DNA of 64,000 bases from Alloalcanivorax xenomutans. GTDB taxonomy: Bacteria > Pseudomonadota > Gammaproteobacteria > Pseudomonadales > Alcanivoracaceae. The translations under genes were made by a program, and so were the position numbers. The stretch is taken from positions 62,001-126,000 of the forward strand of contig NZ_OBMO01000001.1 of assembly GCF_900217905.1 (NCBI RefSeq), given 5' to 3'. This document shows positions 18,723 through 28,111 of this stretch, one piece after another (the stretch's first letter is position 1; each line of letters begins with the position of its first letter). Below the pieces are notes generated by a model. That model was not told the DNA's origin, searched no databases, and saw only the letters and a program-made list of their open reading frames with translations.

Positions 18723-20024
18723 CTATTTCAGACGCCGATCAAACACATGCTTGGCCTTGCCTTCGGAACGCGCCAGCGAGCCGGTATCGGCCACCTCCAC
18801 CTTGGTGCTGATACCGATGTGGGTTTTCACCCGCTGCTGCAGCGCCCTGGCCACATCCGCCGCTTCGGCGGAGGACTCCGGTTTGCGCTCGACCCGCACC
18901 GTCACACAGTCCAGATTACCGTCCTTCTCCACATGAATTTCATAGTGCGGAGCCAAATCCTCGATCTTGAGAATCTGCTCCTCCACCTGGGTGGGGAAAA
19001 CATTCACGCCACGGATAATCAGCATGTCGTCGCTGCGGCCGGTGATTTTATCGATGCGTCGCATGGGGCGGGCCTGGCCGGGCAACAGCCGGGTCAGATC
19101 GCGGGTCCGGTAACGCACGATAGGCAGTGCTTCCTTGGTCAGGGAGGTGAAAACCAGTTCACCGTATTCGCCGTCCGGCACCACTTCTCCGGTTTCCGGA
19201 TTGATGATTTCCGGATAGAAGTGGTCTTCCCAGATGGTCGGGCCGTCCTTGGTTTCGATGCATTCCATGCCAACGCCCGGCCCCATTACTTCGGACAAAC
19301 CGTAGATGTCCAACGCACTGATACCGAGACGGCTTTCCAACTCCTCGCGCATGGTCTGGGTCCACGGCTCGGCGCCGAAGATACCCAGCCGCAAACTGGA
19401 CTCGCGCGGGTTCATGCCTTGCCGTTCCATTTCGTCGGCGATGTTGAGCATGTAGGACGGTGTCACCATGATGATGTCCGGCTCGAAATCGCGGATCAGT
19501 TGCACTTGCTTCTCGGTCTGGCCGCCGGACATGGGAATCACTGTGCAGCCAAGGCGCTCGGCACCGTAATGGGCGCCCAGGCCACCGGTGAAAAGGCCAT
19601 AGCCGTAGGCCACGTGCACCTTGTCGCCGGCATGACCTCCGGCGGCACGGATGGAACGTGCCATCACATCCGCCCAGTTATTGATGTCGTTCTGAGTATA
19701 GGCCACCACCGTGGGCTTTCCGGTGGTACCGCTGGAGGCGTGCACCCGCACCACTTCCCGCATGGGCGTGGCGAGCATGCCGAACGGATAATTGTCGCGC
19801 AGATCCGATTTGGTGGTGAACGGGAAATGACGCAGGTCGTCCAACGATTTCAGATCGTAAGGATGAACACCGGCATCATCGAACGCCTTTCGATAGAACG
19901 GCACATTGTTATAGGCATGCGTGAGGCTCCAACGAAGACGCTCCACTTGCAGTTGCTTGAGCTCATCCACGCTGACCCGCTCCACCGGATCGAAACGATT
20001 CTCCAGGTTGAATGGCATGTTCAT
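18723..20024 (-). CDS. paaK: Phenylacetate-CoA ligase
   Basis: 433 residues, ANL-superfamily enzyme activating phenylacetate with ATP and CoA, first step of aerobic phenylacetate degradation. Seen: the phosphate loop SSGTTGKPT near residue 96, YGLSEVMGPG near residue 240, and the hinge and C-terminal lid with ARSEGKAKHV. Last gene of paaG-paaI-paaJ-paaK; ends 71 bp from the convergent kinase gene. Confidence 0.96.
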   Translation of the reverse strand: MNMPFNLENRFDPVERVSVDELKQLQVERLRWSLTHAYNNVPFYRKAFDDAGVHPYDLKSLDDLRHFPFTTKSDLRDNYPFGMLATPMREVVRVHASSGTTGKPTVVAYTQNDINNWADVMARSIRAAGGHAGDKVHVAYGYGLFTGGLGAHYGAERLGCTVIPMSGGQTEKQVQLIRDFEPDIIMVTPSYMLNIADEMERQGMNPRESSLRLGIFGAEPWTQTMREELESRLGISALDIYGLSEVMGPGVGMECIETKDGPTIWEDHFYPEIINPETGEVVPDGEYGELVFTSLTKEALPIVRYRTRDLTRLLPGQARPMRRIDKITGRSDDMLIIRGVNVFPTQVEEQILKIEDLAPHYEIHVEKDGNLDCVTVRVERKPESSAEAADVARALQQRVKTHIGISTKVEVADTGSLARSEGKAKHVFDRRLK

Positions 20025-20078
20025 GCTCCGCCTCTCGTTATTCTGTCGTTGAGTCTGTCCGCGTTGCTTTCTGTTCGT

Positions 20079-21287
20079 TTAAAGCCGCTCGATCACCACG
20101 GCAATGCCCTGTCCCACGCCGATACACATGGTGCACAGCGCATAGCGCCCCTGACGCCGCTCCAGCTCGCACAAGGCGGTGGCGATGAGACGGGCGCCGC
20201 TCATGCCCAGCGGATGCCCCAGCGCGATGGCGCCGCCGTTGGGATTCACGTGTTCGGCGTCATCCGGCAGCCCCAGTTCCCGCAGCACCGCCAGGGACTG
20301 TGACGCGAACGCCTCGTTCAATTCGATGACATCCATATCGACCAGATTCAGGCCGGTCTGCGCCAGCACTTTCCGCGTCGCCGGCGCCGGACCGATACCC
20401 ATGATGCGCGGCTCCACTCCGGCGGTGGCCATACCCACCACCCGGGCACGGGGTTTCAGGTTCCAACGGCACGCCGCCACTTCATTGCCGAGCAACAGAG
20501 CGCAGGCGCCGTCGTTGACACCAGAGGCATTGCCGGCGGTGACCGTGCCGCCTTCCTTGCGGAACGGCGTTCCCAGCTTGGCCAGTGCTTCCGCCGTGGT
20601 ATCCGGACGCGGATGCTCATCTTCGCTGACGATCAGTGGATCGGCTTTGCGGCGCGGCACGCTCACCGGCACGATCTCGGCGTCGAACACGCCGGCGGTC
20701 ATGGCACGGCCAGTTCTCTGCTGGCTGCGCAGGGCAAAAGCGTCCTGATCCTCACGGCCAATTTTGAATTGCTCCGCCACGTTCTCGGCGGTTTCCGGCA
20801 TCGAATCGACGCCGTACTGTTCTTTCATCAGCGTGTTGACGAAACGCCAGCCGATGGTGGTGTCGAATATTTCCGCCCTGCGGGAGAACGGCTGCTCCGC
20901 CTTGCCCATCACGAACGGCGCCCGGGACATGGACTCCACCCCGCCGGCCAGCATCAGACTCCCTTCACCACATCGCAGAGCGCGGGCGGCGGTACCCACC
21001 GCGTCCATCCCGGAACCGCAAAGACGGTTCAGCGTCACGCCCGGCACACTTACCGGCAGACCGGCCAGCAACGCGCTCATTCGCGCCACATTGCGATTGT
21101 CCTCGCCGGCCTGATTGGCGCAGCCATAAAACACATCGTCCAGCTGCGACCAATCCAGATGCGGATGGCGCGCCATCAACGCCTTCATGGGCACCGCCCC
21201 GAGATCGTCGGCGCGCACCGTCGCCAGAGCGCCGCCGAAGCGTCCCACCGGGGTGCGCACGGCATCAAAAATCAGCGCTTCATTCAT
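20079..21287 (-). CDS. paaJ: 3-oxoadipyl-CoA / 3-oxo-5,6-dehydrosuberyl-CoA thiolase
   Basis: 402 residues. Thiolase with nucleophilic Cys in NRLCGSGMDA near residue 91, His in GHPLGMSGAR and the second catalytic Cys in CIGVGQG. It cleaves the two beta-keto intermediates of the phenylacetate route. Could also serve as PcaF of the beta-ketoadipate path, but its position between paaI and paaK supports PaaJ. Four-base overlap with paaI and 54 bp to paaK. Confidence 0.93.
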   Translation of the reverse strand: MNEALIFDAVRTPVGRFGGALATVRADDLGAVPMKALMARHPHLDWSQLDDVFYGCANQAGEDNRNVARMSALLAGLPVSVPGVTLNRLCGSGMDAVGTAARALRCGEGSLMLAGGVESMSRAPFVMGKAEQPFSRRAEIFDTTIGWRFVNTLMKEQYGVDSMPETAENVAEQFKIGREDQDAFALRSQQRTGRAMTAGVFDAEIVPVSVPRRKADPLIVSEDEHPRPDTTAEALAKLGTPFRKEGGTVTAGNASGVNDGACALLLGNEVAACRWNLKPRARVVGMATAGVEPRIMGIGPAPATRKVLAQTGLNLVDMDVIELNEAFASQSLAVLRELGLPDDAEHVNPNGGAIALGHPLGMSGARLIATALCELERRQGRYALCTMCIGVGQGIAVVIERL

Positions 21288-21754
21288 GCCTGGCTCTCCT
21301 CATCGTGAATCACCGGCCCGCGAACGCGGTAGGATTTGCCGCGAAACAAGGCCACTAACTGGCCGTCACCGCCGGTGACACGCACGTCGTAAACACCGGT
21401 TCGCCCTTTGCGGGTCAGCTCCCGCGCTTCCGCGGTGAGCACATCACCGCGCAATCCCGGCGACACATACTCAATGGAACAACCGGAAGCCACGGTGGTT
21501 TCGTTATAGGTGTTACAGGCAAAGGCGAAGGCGGAATCCGCCAGGGCGAAAATAAAACCGCCATGACAGGAGCCGTGCCCCTGGATCATGTCATCACGCA
21601 CCGGCATGCACAGTACGGCGCATCCCGGAGAAACCGTTTTCAGCGTCATGCCCAGTTCGCGGGTAGCGGTGTCCCGCTGGTACATGGACTCGGCACAACG
21701 GCGGGCCAAAGCAACACTGTCCAGCGCCGCGGCGGCGGTATTCGAATCGGCCAT
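21284..21754 (-). CDS. paaI: Phenylacetyl-CoA thioesterase
   Basis: 156 residues, single hot-dog domain. The PaaI signature GSCHGGFIFALADSAFAFACN contains the catalytic aspartate. Releases CoA from stalled ring-hydroxylated intermediates. The ATG at 21754 has GGAGA eight bases upstream; a TTG at 21766 is less likely. The stop overlaps the paaJ start by four bases. Confidence 0.93.
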   Translation of the reverse strand: MADSNTAAAALDSVALARRCAESMYQRDTATRELGMTLKTVSPGCAVLCMPVRDDMIQGHGSCHGGFIFALADSAFAFACNTYNETTVASGCSIEYVSPGLRGDVLTAEARELTRKGRTGVYDVRVTGGDGQLVALFRGKSYRVRGPVIHDEESQA

Positions 21755-21780
21755 GCAAATCTCCAAACGGGAGGACAGCC

Positions 21781-22572
21781 TCAGCGGCCTTTGAATTGAG
21801 GTGCGCGCTTTTCCATGAACGCGGCGACGCCTTCGCGGTAATCCTCGGTACGGCCCGCTTCACGCTGCAAGTCCCGCTCCACGTCAAGCTGCGTATCCAG
21901 ATCGTTGTCAAAGCTTTGGTTCAATGCCTGTTTGATCAAGGCAAGCCCCCGGGTCGGCTGAGTGGCCAGATGGCGAGCCAGGTCCGTGGCGGTGGAACGC
22001 AGCGCGTCGTCATCCACGCACTGCCAGATCAAACCCCAGGCGGCCGCCTGCTCGGCGCTCAGCTTGTCACCCAACATGGACAGCCCCTTTGCACGGGCCA
22101 TACCCACCAGGCGCGGCAGCTGCCAGGTGCCACCGGAGTCCGGAACCAGACCGATCTTGCAGAAGGCTTGAGTGAAGCTGGCGGAACGGGCGGCGATGAC
22201 CAGGTCGCAGGCCAGGGCGATATTGGCGCCGGCACCGGCGGCGACACCATTGACCGCGGCGATCACCGGCATCGGCAAACGCTGCAGGGTGCGAATCAGC
22301 GGGTTGTACCAGGTTTCAATGGAAGAGCCCAGGTCGGGCACTTCGGCGCCAGGCGCCACGCTTCGGTCGGACAGGTCCTGGCCGGCGCAAAAGCCACGGC
22401 CATTCCCGGTGATCAGCAGAGCCCGCACGGCTTGGTCCTGCTCCACCACGGACAGGGCTTCCCGCACTTCTTGATGCATCTGCTCATTAAAACTGTTCAG
22501 CCGTTCCGGTCGGTTCAGTGCCAGGGTGGCGACACCGCCTTCCAGATCAAACTCAATAGTGGCGAACTCCAT
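21781..22572 (-). CDS. paaG: 1,2-epoxyphenylacetyl-CoA isomerase
   Basis: 263 residues, crotonase fold. The oxyanion-hole segment GFCAGQDLSDR near residue 59 and NGVAAGAGANIALACDL near 107 match PaaG, with the acidic residue in the PDSGGT region. It isomerises the epoxide to oxepin-CoA. First gene of the minus-strand paaG-I-J-K operon; AGGA lies eleven bases before the ATG, and a sigma70-like promoter with an overlapping operator lies about 100 bp upstream. PaaF-like hydratase assignment is less likely. Confidence 0.92.
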   Translation of the reverse strand: MEFATIEFDLEGGVATLALNRPERLNSFNEQMHQEVREALSVVEQDQAVRALLITGNGRGFCAGQDLSDRSVAPGAEVPDLGSSIETWYNPLIRTLQRLPMPVIAAVNGVAAGAGANIALACDLVIAARSASFTQAFCKIGLVPDSGGTWQLPRLVGMARAKGLSMLGDKLSAEQAAAWGLIWQCVDDDALRSTATDLARHLATQPTRGLALIKQALNQSFDNDLDTQLDVERDLQREAGRTEDYREGVAAFMEKRAPQFKGR

Positions 22573-22662
22573 AATCCGGTCCTGCCCTTTTCTTGGTATC
22601 GATGATCAGACCTGCCGGACCGTGATCCGCCGAGCAGTTCCGACGCCAAACTATGGTTGGAA

Positions 22663-22690
22663 AGCATAGCTCAGACATGACACAAGTCAA
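22663..22690 (-). promoter_or_regulatory. Promoter of the paaGIJK operon
   Basis: On the minus strand, a -35 box TTGACT (22690-22685), a 16-bp spacer and a -10 box TATGCT (22668-22663), about 90 bases before the paaG start. The operator-like repeat at 22677-22717 overlaps the -35 box and spacer, as expected for repression. Confidence 0.65.
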
Positions 22691-22717
22691 CACAGCAAAT
22701 CCATATTTATGTATCGA
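22677..22717. promoter_or_regulatory. Putative PaaX operator 1 (paaG promoter)
   Basis: Half-sites ATGACACA at 22677 and TGTATCGA at 22710, start to start 33 bp, total 41 bp. The same half-site pair and spacing occur at 24059-24099 and 45845-45885. Assignment to PaaX is inferred from the three target genes. The stretch 22573-22865 holds no other feature I can support. Confidence 0.65.
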
Positions 22718-22865
22718 ATTAGGAAGGTAAAACAAGAACAGGATCCGTAATAAGGCATTTTTTTCTTTTAATTTCAGAAGGATAAGCTCAGAATTCAGGT
22801 CACCCCCGTTGTGTTACCAAAATTCTCACAAGAAAACTCAATAAGGAATCAGGGAGGACTACGAA

Positions 22866-22945
22866 GCCGCTGTAGGAGCTTGCCTGCAAGCGAATGCCCA
22901 GGGCCCGAAAGCACAATTCGCTTGCAGACAAGCTCCTGCAGCGGC
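22866..22945. repeat. REP inverted pair (REPIN-like) ahead of paaX 3' end
   Basis: Two 30-base arms, 22866-22895 and 22916-22945, are reverse complements with two mismatches, each carrying TGCAAGCGAAT; a 20-base GC-rich spacer separates them. The core GCCTGCAAGCGAATGC is shared with 4330-4403, so this is a dispersed family. It lies between paaX and the upstream regulatory region of paaG and could end or stabilise the paaX transcript. Confidence 0.75.
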
Positions 22946-22969
22946 CTTGTGGCCAGCAGCGTTTTTCAG

Positions 22970-23896
22970 TCAATCCAGCCCGCCAAAACGCTGATAGAAA
23001 CCATCCCCCGGCTCAGGCAAAGGCCCCTCCGCGGTTTCCGTACGTTCGCTCATCCAGGCTTCCGCGCCACGGTAAGTGAGGCGGTAGAGATTACGGCAAA
23101 GCTGGCGCGCGGCGCGGCCCTCCCAGTCCGAAGGCAGAAGCTCTTCCGGCAATAGCGGATCACGCAACAGCAGTTTGCGATATTCGTGAATCAATAACGT
23201 CCGCGCCAGAAAACATTCCATCGGCGGTGGCGTCTCCAGCTTGCTCATCTCCTGCCAGAGCGGACGAAACTGATCGAGAAATTCCCGGTACCCTTCCGAG
23301 AGCTGCTCCAGATTCCAGGCATCTTTCACCTGCAGGCGCAACGGCCGTGAAGCGAAACTGTCCTGGGCCCGGGTCTCGAAGATGATCGTATCGTCCAGCG
23401 CATTCTGTTCCTGGAGCGTCGCGTTCAGCTCGGCCCGGTCCACCATCGGGTGGGCCACCATGCCCGGCGTCAAACCGCCAAACCCCATCCATTCCAGTTC
23501 CTGGCGCACATCGCGGCGAGTGTCTGGATCCAATTGATTGAGGATGACCAGCGTCCAGGCGCCGTCCCAGGTCGGCTGCACACCGGAATACACGCGCTTG
23601 AAAGCCTTCTCGAAACGGCGGCGGCCGGCGGCGGTGAGTCCGTAATAGCTGCGGCGGCCTACTTTCTCCGCGATAAGCCAGCCCTCGCGGGTCAAACGGA
23701 ACACCGAGGTACGCACCAGACGCTGATTGATGCCCATGGGTTCGAGCAGATCGATCAGGCTGCCCAGCCACACCGCGCCACCTCTGGGCACGATGGCGTC
23801 ACCGAACAGAGTAATGATCAGGGAACCGGTACGCAGCGGCCGACGCTGCTGAAAACGTTCTATCAAGCGTTCCAATTGCTCACATTGCAAATCCAC
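22970..23896 (-). CDS. paaX: Phenylacetate degradation repressor PaaX
   Basis: 308 residues. PaaX family: an N-terminal winged helix (TGSLIITLFGDAIVPRGG, then GINQRLVRTSVFRLTREGWL) and the long C-terminal CoA-ester-sensing region. Family members bind promoters of paa genes and are released by phenylacetyl-CoA. The GTG start at 23896 has AGGAAGG upstream; the preceding 313 bases to the ABC importer hold an operator-like repeat, so the gene may also autoregulate. Divergent from the importer, same strand as paaGIJK. Confidence 0.94.
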   Translation of the reverse strand: MDLQCEQLERLIERFQQRRPLRTGSLIITLFGDAIVPRGGAVWLGSLIDLLEPMGINQRLVRTSVFRLTREGWLIAEKVGRRSYYGLTAAGRRRFEKAFKRVYSGVQPTWDGAWTLVILNQLDPDTRRDVRQELEWMGFGGLTPGMVAHPMVDRAELNATLQEQNALDDTIIFETRAQDSFASRPLRLQVKDAWNLEQLSEGYREFLDQFRPLWQEMSKLETPPPMECFLARTLLIHEYRKLLLRDPLLPEELLPSDWEGRAARQLCRNLYRLTYRGAEAWMSERTETAEGPLPEPGDGFYQRFGGLD

Positions 23897-24058
23897 TGGG
23901 CGACCTTCCTATCTCCGAGCCCTTTCCGGGGCGTCCAAATCAGCGTGATACCGGCCTTTCCGGCGGCGCGACATGCTACCAAACCCTCCTGTCCGGAGAC
24001 ATAAAAGGCCAATGAATAGCACCATAAAACAGCCACTTGGGCCAATATAGCAACCTTT

Positions 24059-24099
24059 ATGACACATTAAATTTGATCTTGACTTAAAATTCGTATCGC
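24059..24099. promoter_or_regulatory. Putative PaaX operator 2 (paaX/ABC-importer intergenic)
   Basis: Half-sites ATGACACA at 24059 and CGTATCGC at 24092, again 33 bp start to start. It covers the -35 box and most of the spacer of the promoter at 24079-24107, and sits in the divergent region ahead of paaX, so it could act on both genes. Interpretation is inference from the shared geometry. Confidence 0.65.
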
Positions 24100-24107
24100 T
24101 TTATACC
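24079..24107 (+). promoter_or_regulatory. Promoter of the ABC-importer operon
   Basis: -35 TTGACT (24079-24084), 17-bp spacer, -10 TATACC (24102-24107), about 100 bases before the substrate-binding-protein start. The -35 box and spacer lie within the operator-like repeat at 24059-24099. Confidence 0.65.
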
Positions 24108-24209
24108 TGGAAAAACAAGGACGCTGATGGGACGTCCCGCGCCACCGGACTCCGGCCAGGCGCATAAAAACAAAAGCCCCTCCGGGGGCATACGCAGATA
24201 GGTGTGATA

Positions 24210-25367
24210 ATGAAAACAATGCTGAAGAACCTGGCCGTGGGCGCCGTGGCGGCGCTGGGTCTGGCCTCCTTGTCCCCGGTCGCGAAGGCGGAAGACCCCA
24301 TTCGCATCGGATCCTTCCTTTCCGTCACCGGCCCGGCCGCGTTTCTCGGCGACCCGGAACTGAAAACCCTGGAACTGTATGTACACCAGTTGAACGAAAA
24401 CGGCGGCCTGCTGGGGCGTGAAGTCCAGCTGGTTCACTATGACGACTCCGGTGACGCCTCCAAAGCCCGTACCTTCGTCACCCGGCTGCTGCGGCAAGAC
24501 AAAGTCGATCTCATCATCGGTGGCAGCACCACCGGCGCCACCATGGCGGCGGTGCCGGTGATCGAGCAAGCGCGGGTGCCATTCATCTCCCTGGCCGGCG
24601 CGGAAACCATCTCCACCCCGGTGAAGAAATGGGTGTTCAAGATGCCGCAATCCGATCGCCAGGCCGCCCGACGCGTACTCACCGACATGAGGGAACGCGG
24701 TCTCACCCGGATCGGTCTGATCTCCGGCACCGGCGGCTTCGGCGCCTCCGGACGTAACGTGACCCTGGAGGAAGCCAAGGCCATGGGGATCGAGGTGGTG
24801 GCCGACGAGACCTACAACCCGAAAGATACCGACGTCACCGCCCAGCTCACTCGCATCCGCAATACCGATGGCGTGCAGGCGGTACTCAACTTCGACTTTG
24901 GTCAGGGCCCGGCCATCGTCACCAAGAACTACAAGCAACTGGGCATTGAACTGCCCTTTTACCAATCCCACGGTGTCGCTTCCGACAGCTTCCTGAAACT
25001 GGCCGGCGATGCCGCCAATGGTCTGCGCCTGCCCGCCACCGCCCTGTTGGTGGCCGACACCATCCCCGACAGCGACCCCCAGCATGGCGTGGTCACCGGC
25101 TACAAAAAAGCCTATGAGGACCGTTACAACAGTTCGGTGTCGACCTTTGGCGGCTACGCTTACGACGGCTTCCAACTGGCGGTGCAAGCGATCAAGCAAG
25201 CCGGCTCCACCGATCCGGCGAAAGTGCGCGACGCTCTGGAAAGCATCCAGGGTTATGTCGGAGTCACCGGCACCTACAACCTCAGCGCCAAGGACCACAT
25301 GGGGCTGTCCTATGATTCCTTCCGCATCCTGGAAGTGAAGGACGGCCACTGGACGCTGGTGGAGTAA
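24210..25367 (+). CDS. Branched-chain-amino-acid-type ABC transporter substrate-binding protein
   Basis: 385 residues. Signal peptide (cleavage near VAKA, residues 1-27) then a LivK-like periplasmic binding fold: RIGSFLSVTGPAAFLGD, GGSTTGATMAAVPV, and a C-terminal KVRDALESIQGYVGVTG segment. ATG at 24210 is preferred over a GTG two codons earlier. First gene of a five-gene importer operon. The neighbouring paaX and shared operator suggest it binds phenylacetate or another aromatic acid; branched-chain amino acids remain possible. Confidence 0.88.
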   Translation: MKTMLKNLAVGAVAALGLASLSPVAKAEDPIRIGSFLSVTGPAAFLGDPELKTLELYVHQLNENGGLLGREVQLVHYDDSGDASKARTFVTRLLRQDKVDLIIGGSTTGATMAAVPVIEQARVPFISLAGAETISTPVKKWVFKMPQSDRQAARRVLTDMRERGLTRIGLISGTGGFGASGRNVTLEEAKAMGIEVVADETYNPKDTDVTAQLTRIRNTDGVQAVLNFDFGQGPAIVTKNYKQLGIELPFYQSHGVASDSFLKLAGDAANGLRLPATALLVADTIPDSDPQHGVVTGYKKAYEDRYNSSVSTFGGYAYDGFQLAVQAIKQAGSTDPAKVRDALESIQGYVGVTGTYNLSAKDHMGLSYDSFRILEVKDGHWTLVE

Positions 25368-25440
25368 TCCACTCTCCGGGCGCCATGGACGGCATCCCGA
25401 ACGCTTGCTCTCACCGCCCTCTTTCCAGGCAGGACCGAAC

Positions 25441-26316
25441 ATGTTCAGCGAGTTTTTTCAGTTCACGTTCTCGGGGATCACCCTGGGCGCCATTTATGCC
25501 TTGGTGGCGCTGGGTTTCACCCTGATCTACAACGCCAGCCATGTCATCAATTTCGCCCAGGGCGAATTCCTGATGATCGGTGGCATGGGCACGGTGGTAC
25601 TGGTGGGAACCGGCCTGCCGTTGCCGGCGGCCATGGTGGGCGCTCTGGTGCTGGCCACGGTGGCGGGCATTTTACTGCACCGCCTGGCCATCGCTCCGGC
25701 GCGGGACGCCGACGTGGTGACGTTGATCATCATCACCATCGGCGCGTCCATCTTCCTGCGGGGCCTGGCCCAGTTTTTCTGGGGCAAGGAGTATCATGCG
25801 CTGCCCCGCTTCAGTGCCACCGAATCGCTTTCCATTGGCGGCGCTACTCTGCTGACGCAAAGCCTGTGGATCCTGGGTATCGCCGTGGTGCTGGTGGTGG
25901 CATTGGCGATGTTCTTCAGCCGCAGCAAACTGGGCAAAGCAATTCTCGCCACCTCCATGAACAAGGACGCCGCCCGGCTGGCCGGCATCAAGACCCAGGT
26001 CATCCTGGGTGTGGCCTTTGGTATTTCCGCACTGCTCGGCGCCGCCGCGGGCCTGATCGTTACCCCGATCACTTTCACCGCCTATGACGTCGGCATCATG
26101 CTGGGTCTGAAAGGCTTCGTCGCCGCCGCCATAGGCGGTTTGGGCAGCAGCACCGGCGCGGTGGTCGGCGGTCTGTTATTGGGCCTGAGCGAAGCCTACA
26201 CCGCCGGTTATATCTCCTCCGATTACAAGGACGCGGTGCCGTTCGTGATCATCCTCGCCATTTTGTTTTTCCTGCCCAACGGCTTGTTCGGCAGCCGGGC
26301 CGCGGAGCGGGTGTGA
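25441..26316 (+). CDS. ABC transporter permease, LivH type
   Basis: 291 residues, about eight membrane helices, with the family start GITLGAIYALVALGFTLIYNA and the EAA-like loop around AARLAGIKTQVILGVAFG. ATG at 25441 chosen because the 12 upstream residues are polar and unlike the family. One-base overlap with the next permease gene. Together the two permeases form the inner-membrane channel of the importer. Confidence 0.9.
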   Translation: MFSEFFQFTFSGITLGAIYALVALGFTLIYNASHVINFAQGEFLMIGGMGTVVLVGTGLPLPAAMVGALVLATVAGILLHRLAIAPARDADVVTLIIITIGASIFLRGLAQFFWGKEYHALPRFSATESLSIGGATLLTQSLWILGIAVVLVVALAMFFSRSKLGKAILATSMNKDAARLAGIKTQVILGVAFGISALLGAAAGLIVTPITFTAYDVGIMLGLKGFVAAAIGGLGSSTGAVVGGLLLGLSEAYTAGYISSDYKDAVPFVIILAILFFLPNGLFGSRAAERV

Positions 26317-27320
26317 TGAAGGAAGCGCGCGCGATGAAGAAGAATATTCTGATCTCCCCTTATGGGGGCTTGCTGCTGCTGGCGCTGATCCTGGCACTCA
26401 TGCCATTGGCGGTCAGCAACGATTTCCACTACGACCTGCTGACCAAGATTTGTCTGACCGCCACCGTGGCCGTGGGGCTGAATCTGCTGGTGGGCTACGC
26501 CGGCCAGGTCAGCCTCGGCCACGCCGCCTTCTATGGTGCCGGCGCCTACGCCAGCGCTATTCTCACCAGCCAATACAATCTGAGCCCGATGGTGGCCCTG
26601 CTCAGCGCCGCCGCCGGCGTTGGCGTAATGGCCTGGCTGGTGGGGCGGCCGATTCTGCACCTGAAAGGTCACTACCTCTCCATGGCCACACTGGGCCTGG
26701 GCGTGATCGCCGCCATCGTACTCAACAACGAAGAGCAACTTACCGGTGGCCCGGACGGCGTCGGTCTGCCGCCGCTGTCCCTGTTCGGTCACGAACTGAG
26801 CGTATTCGGCGAATATCAGTTCGCCGGCCTGACATTCACCGGCGTGGAACTGTGGTATCTGCTTGCCGCCGCGGTCCTGGTGATCGCGGTCCTGCTGGCG
26901 CTGAACATCATCGACTCCCCGTTGGGCCGGGCGTTGCGTGCCCTGCACGGTTCCGAGATCGCCGCCCAGGTGGCCGGCGTGGACACCGCCAAATACAAGC
27001 TGCGTGTGTTTGTGATATCCGCTGTCTACGCCAGCGTCGCCGGCAGCCTTTACGGCCACTACAGCGGCTTCATCACCCCCACCGTGGCGTCCTTCGAACA
27101 TTCCATCGAGCTGATTACCATCGTCGTACTTGGCGGAATGGCATCCACTTTCGGTGTCATCATCGGCGCCGCGATCCTGGTGCTTATTCCCCAGTTCCTT
27201 ACCGATTTTCAGGAGCTGGAGATGGTGGTGTTCGGCGCTATTCTGATGGCGGTGATGATCTTTCTGCCGCGGGGCCTGCTGCCCAGCGTGCTCCAGCGAC
27301 TGCAGCGAGGTGCCCAATGA
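26316..27320 (+). CDS. ABC transporter permease, LivM type
   Basis: 334 residues, many membrane helices, with GLNLLVGYAGQVSLGHAAFYGAGAY, the typical LivM N-terminal signature, and LRALHGSEIAAQVAGVD as coupling loop. The ATG at 26316 overlaps the livH-type stop by one base, with GGAG upstream. Its end overlaps the ATPase gene by four bases. Confidence 0.9.
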   Translation: MKEARAMKKNILISPYGGLLLLALILALMPLAVSNDFHYDLLTKICLTATVAVGLNLLVGYAGQVSLGHAAFYGAGAYASAILTSQYNLSPMVALLSAAAGVGVMAWLVGRPILHLKGHYLSMATLGLGVIAAIVLNNEEQLTGGPDGVGLPPLSLFGHELSVFGEYQFAGLTFTGVELWYLLAAAVLVIAVLLALNIIDSPLGRALRALHGSEIAAQVAGVDTAKYKLRVFVISAVYASVAGSLYGHYSGFITPTVASFEHSIELITIVVLGGMASTFGVIIGAAILVLIPQFLTDFQELEMVVFGAILMAVMIFLPRGLLPSVLQRLQRGAQ

Positions 27321-28111
27321 GCGCTCTGCTTTCCGTCACCAATCTGAGCAAGGAATTCGGCGGCGTGCATGCCATCGAGGATCTGTCCTTCGAGGTACAA
27401 CGTGGCCATGTGCACTCGATCATCGGCCCCAACGGCGCCGGTAAAACCACATTGTTTAATCTGGTGACAGGTCTGTACCAGCCCAGCGCCGGCGCGGTCA
27501 CCCTCGGAGGCCGCGACATCACCGGCCGGGCACCCCACAAGCTCTGCGAAATGGGCATGGCCCGGACGTTTCAGAATCTGCAGATCTGCATGAACATGAG
27601 CGCGCTGGAAAACGTCATGCTGGGCCGTCACCGCCATCTCGGCAGCGGCGCGCTCGCCGCCATGCTCAAACTGCCGGGACTGAGAAAGGCGGACCGGCAC
27701 TGTCGCGAACACTGCCGGGAACTGATGACCTTCGTGGGTTGTGGTGATTATCTGGATCACGCGGCTTCCGCCATGCCCTACGGCGCGCTCAAACGCCTCG
27801 AAATCGCCCGAGCCCTGGCGGCGGAGCCCGACATTCTGCTGCTGGATGAACCCGCCGCCGGTCTCAACGCCACCGAAACCGAGGCCTTGAAATCGGTGAT
27901 TCAGAAGATCGCCGGTAAAGGCATCACCGTGGTGCTGGTGGAGCACGACATGAAATTGGTGATGAACGTATCCGATCATCTTTTGGTGATCAGCTACGGC
28001 CGCAAACTGGCGGAAGGCACTCCGGAGCAGATTCGCGAGCACCCCGAAGTCATCGCGGCCTATCTCGGCGGGGGAACTCGCGAACGTCAGGCACAGGAGG
28101 TTCCGGCATGA
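27317..28111 (+). CDS. ABC transporter ATP-binding protein, LivG type
   Basis: 264 residues. Walker [10 protein letters not shown] near residue 36, Q-loop FQNLQICMNMSALENVML, degenerate signature in PYGALKRLEIARAL, Walker B DILLLDEPAAGLN and switch histidine in LVEHDMKLV. The signature reads YGALKR rather than LSGGQ, as in many LivG proteins. A longer frame starting at 26450 overlaps livM and is not the real start. Confidence 0.92.
   Translation: MSALLSVTNLSKEFGGVHAIEDLSFEVQRGHVHSIIGPNGAGKTTLFNLVTGLYQPSAGAVTLGGRDITGRAPHKLCEMGMARTFQNLQICMNMSALENVMLGRHRHLGSGALAAMLKLPGLRKADRHCREHCRELMTFVGCGDYLDHAASAMPYGALKRLEIARALAAEPDILLLDEPAAGLNATETEALKSVIQKIAGKGITVVLVEHDMKLVMNVSDHLLVISYGRKLAEGTPEQIREHPEVIAAYLGGGTRERQAQEVPA

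Noticed and set aside
18747-20303. A 518-residue plus-strand frame across paaK and the paaJ end
   Set aside because: It spans two real genes on the other strand and has no recognisable domain.
26450-28111. A 553-residue frame fused ahead of the LivG-type ATPase
   Set aside because: The first 290 residues are arginine-rich shadow of livM; the ATPase motifs begin at 27317 with a 4-base overlap of livM.
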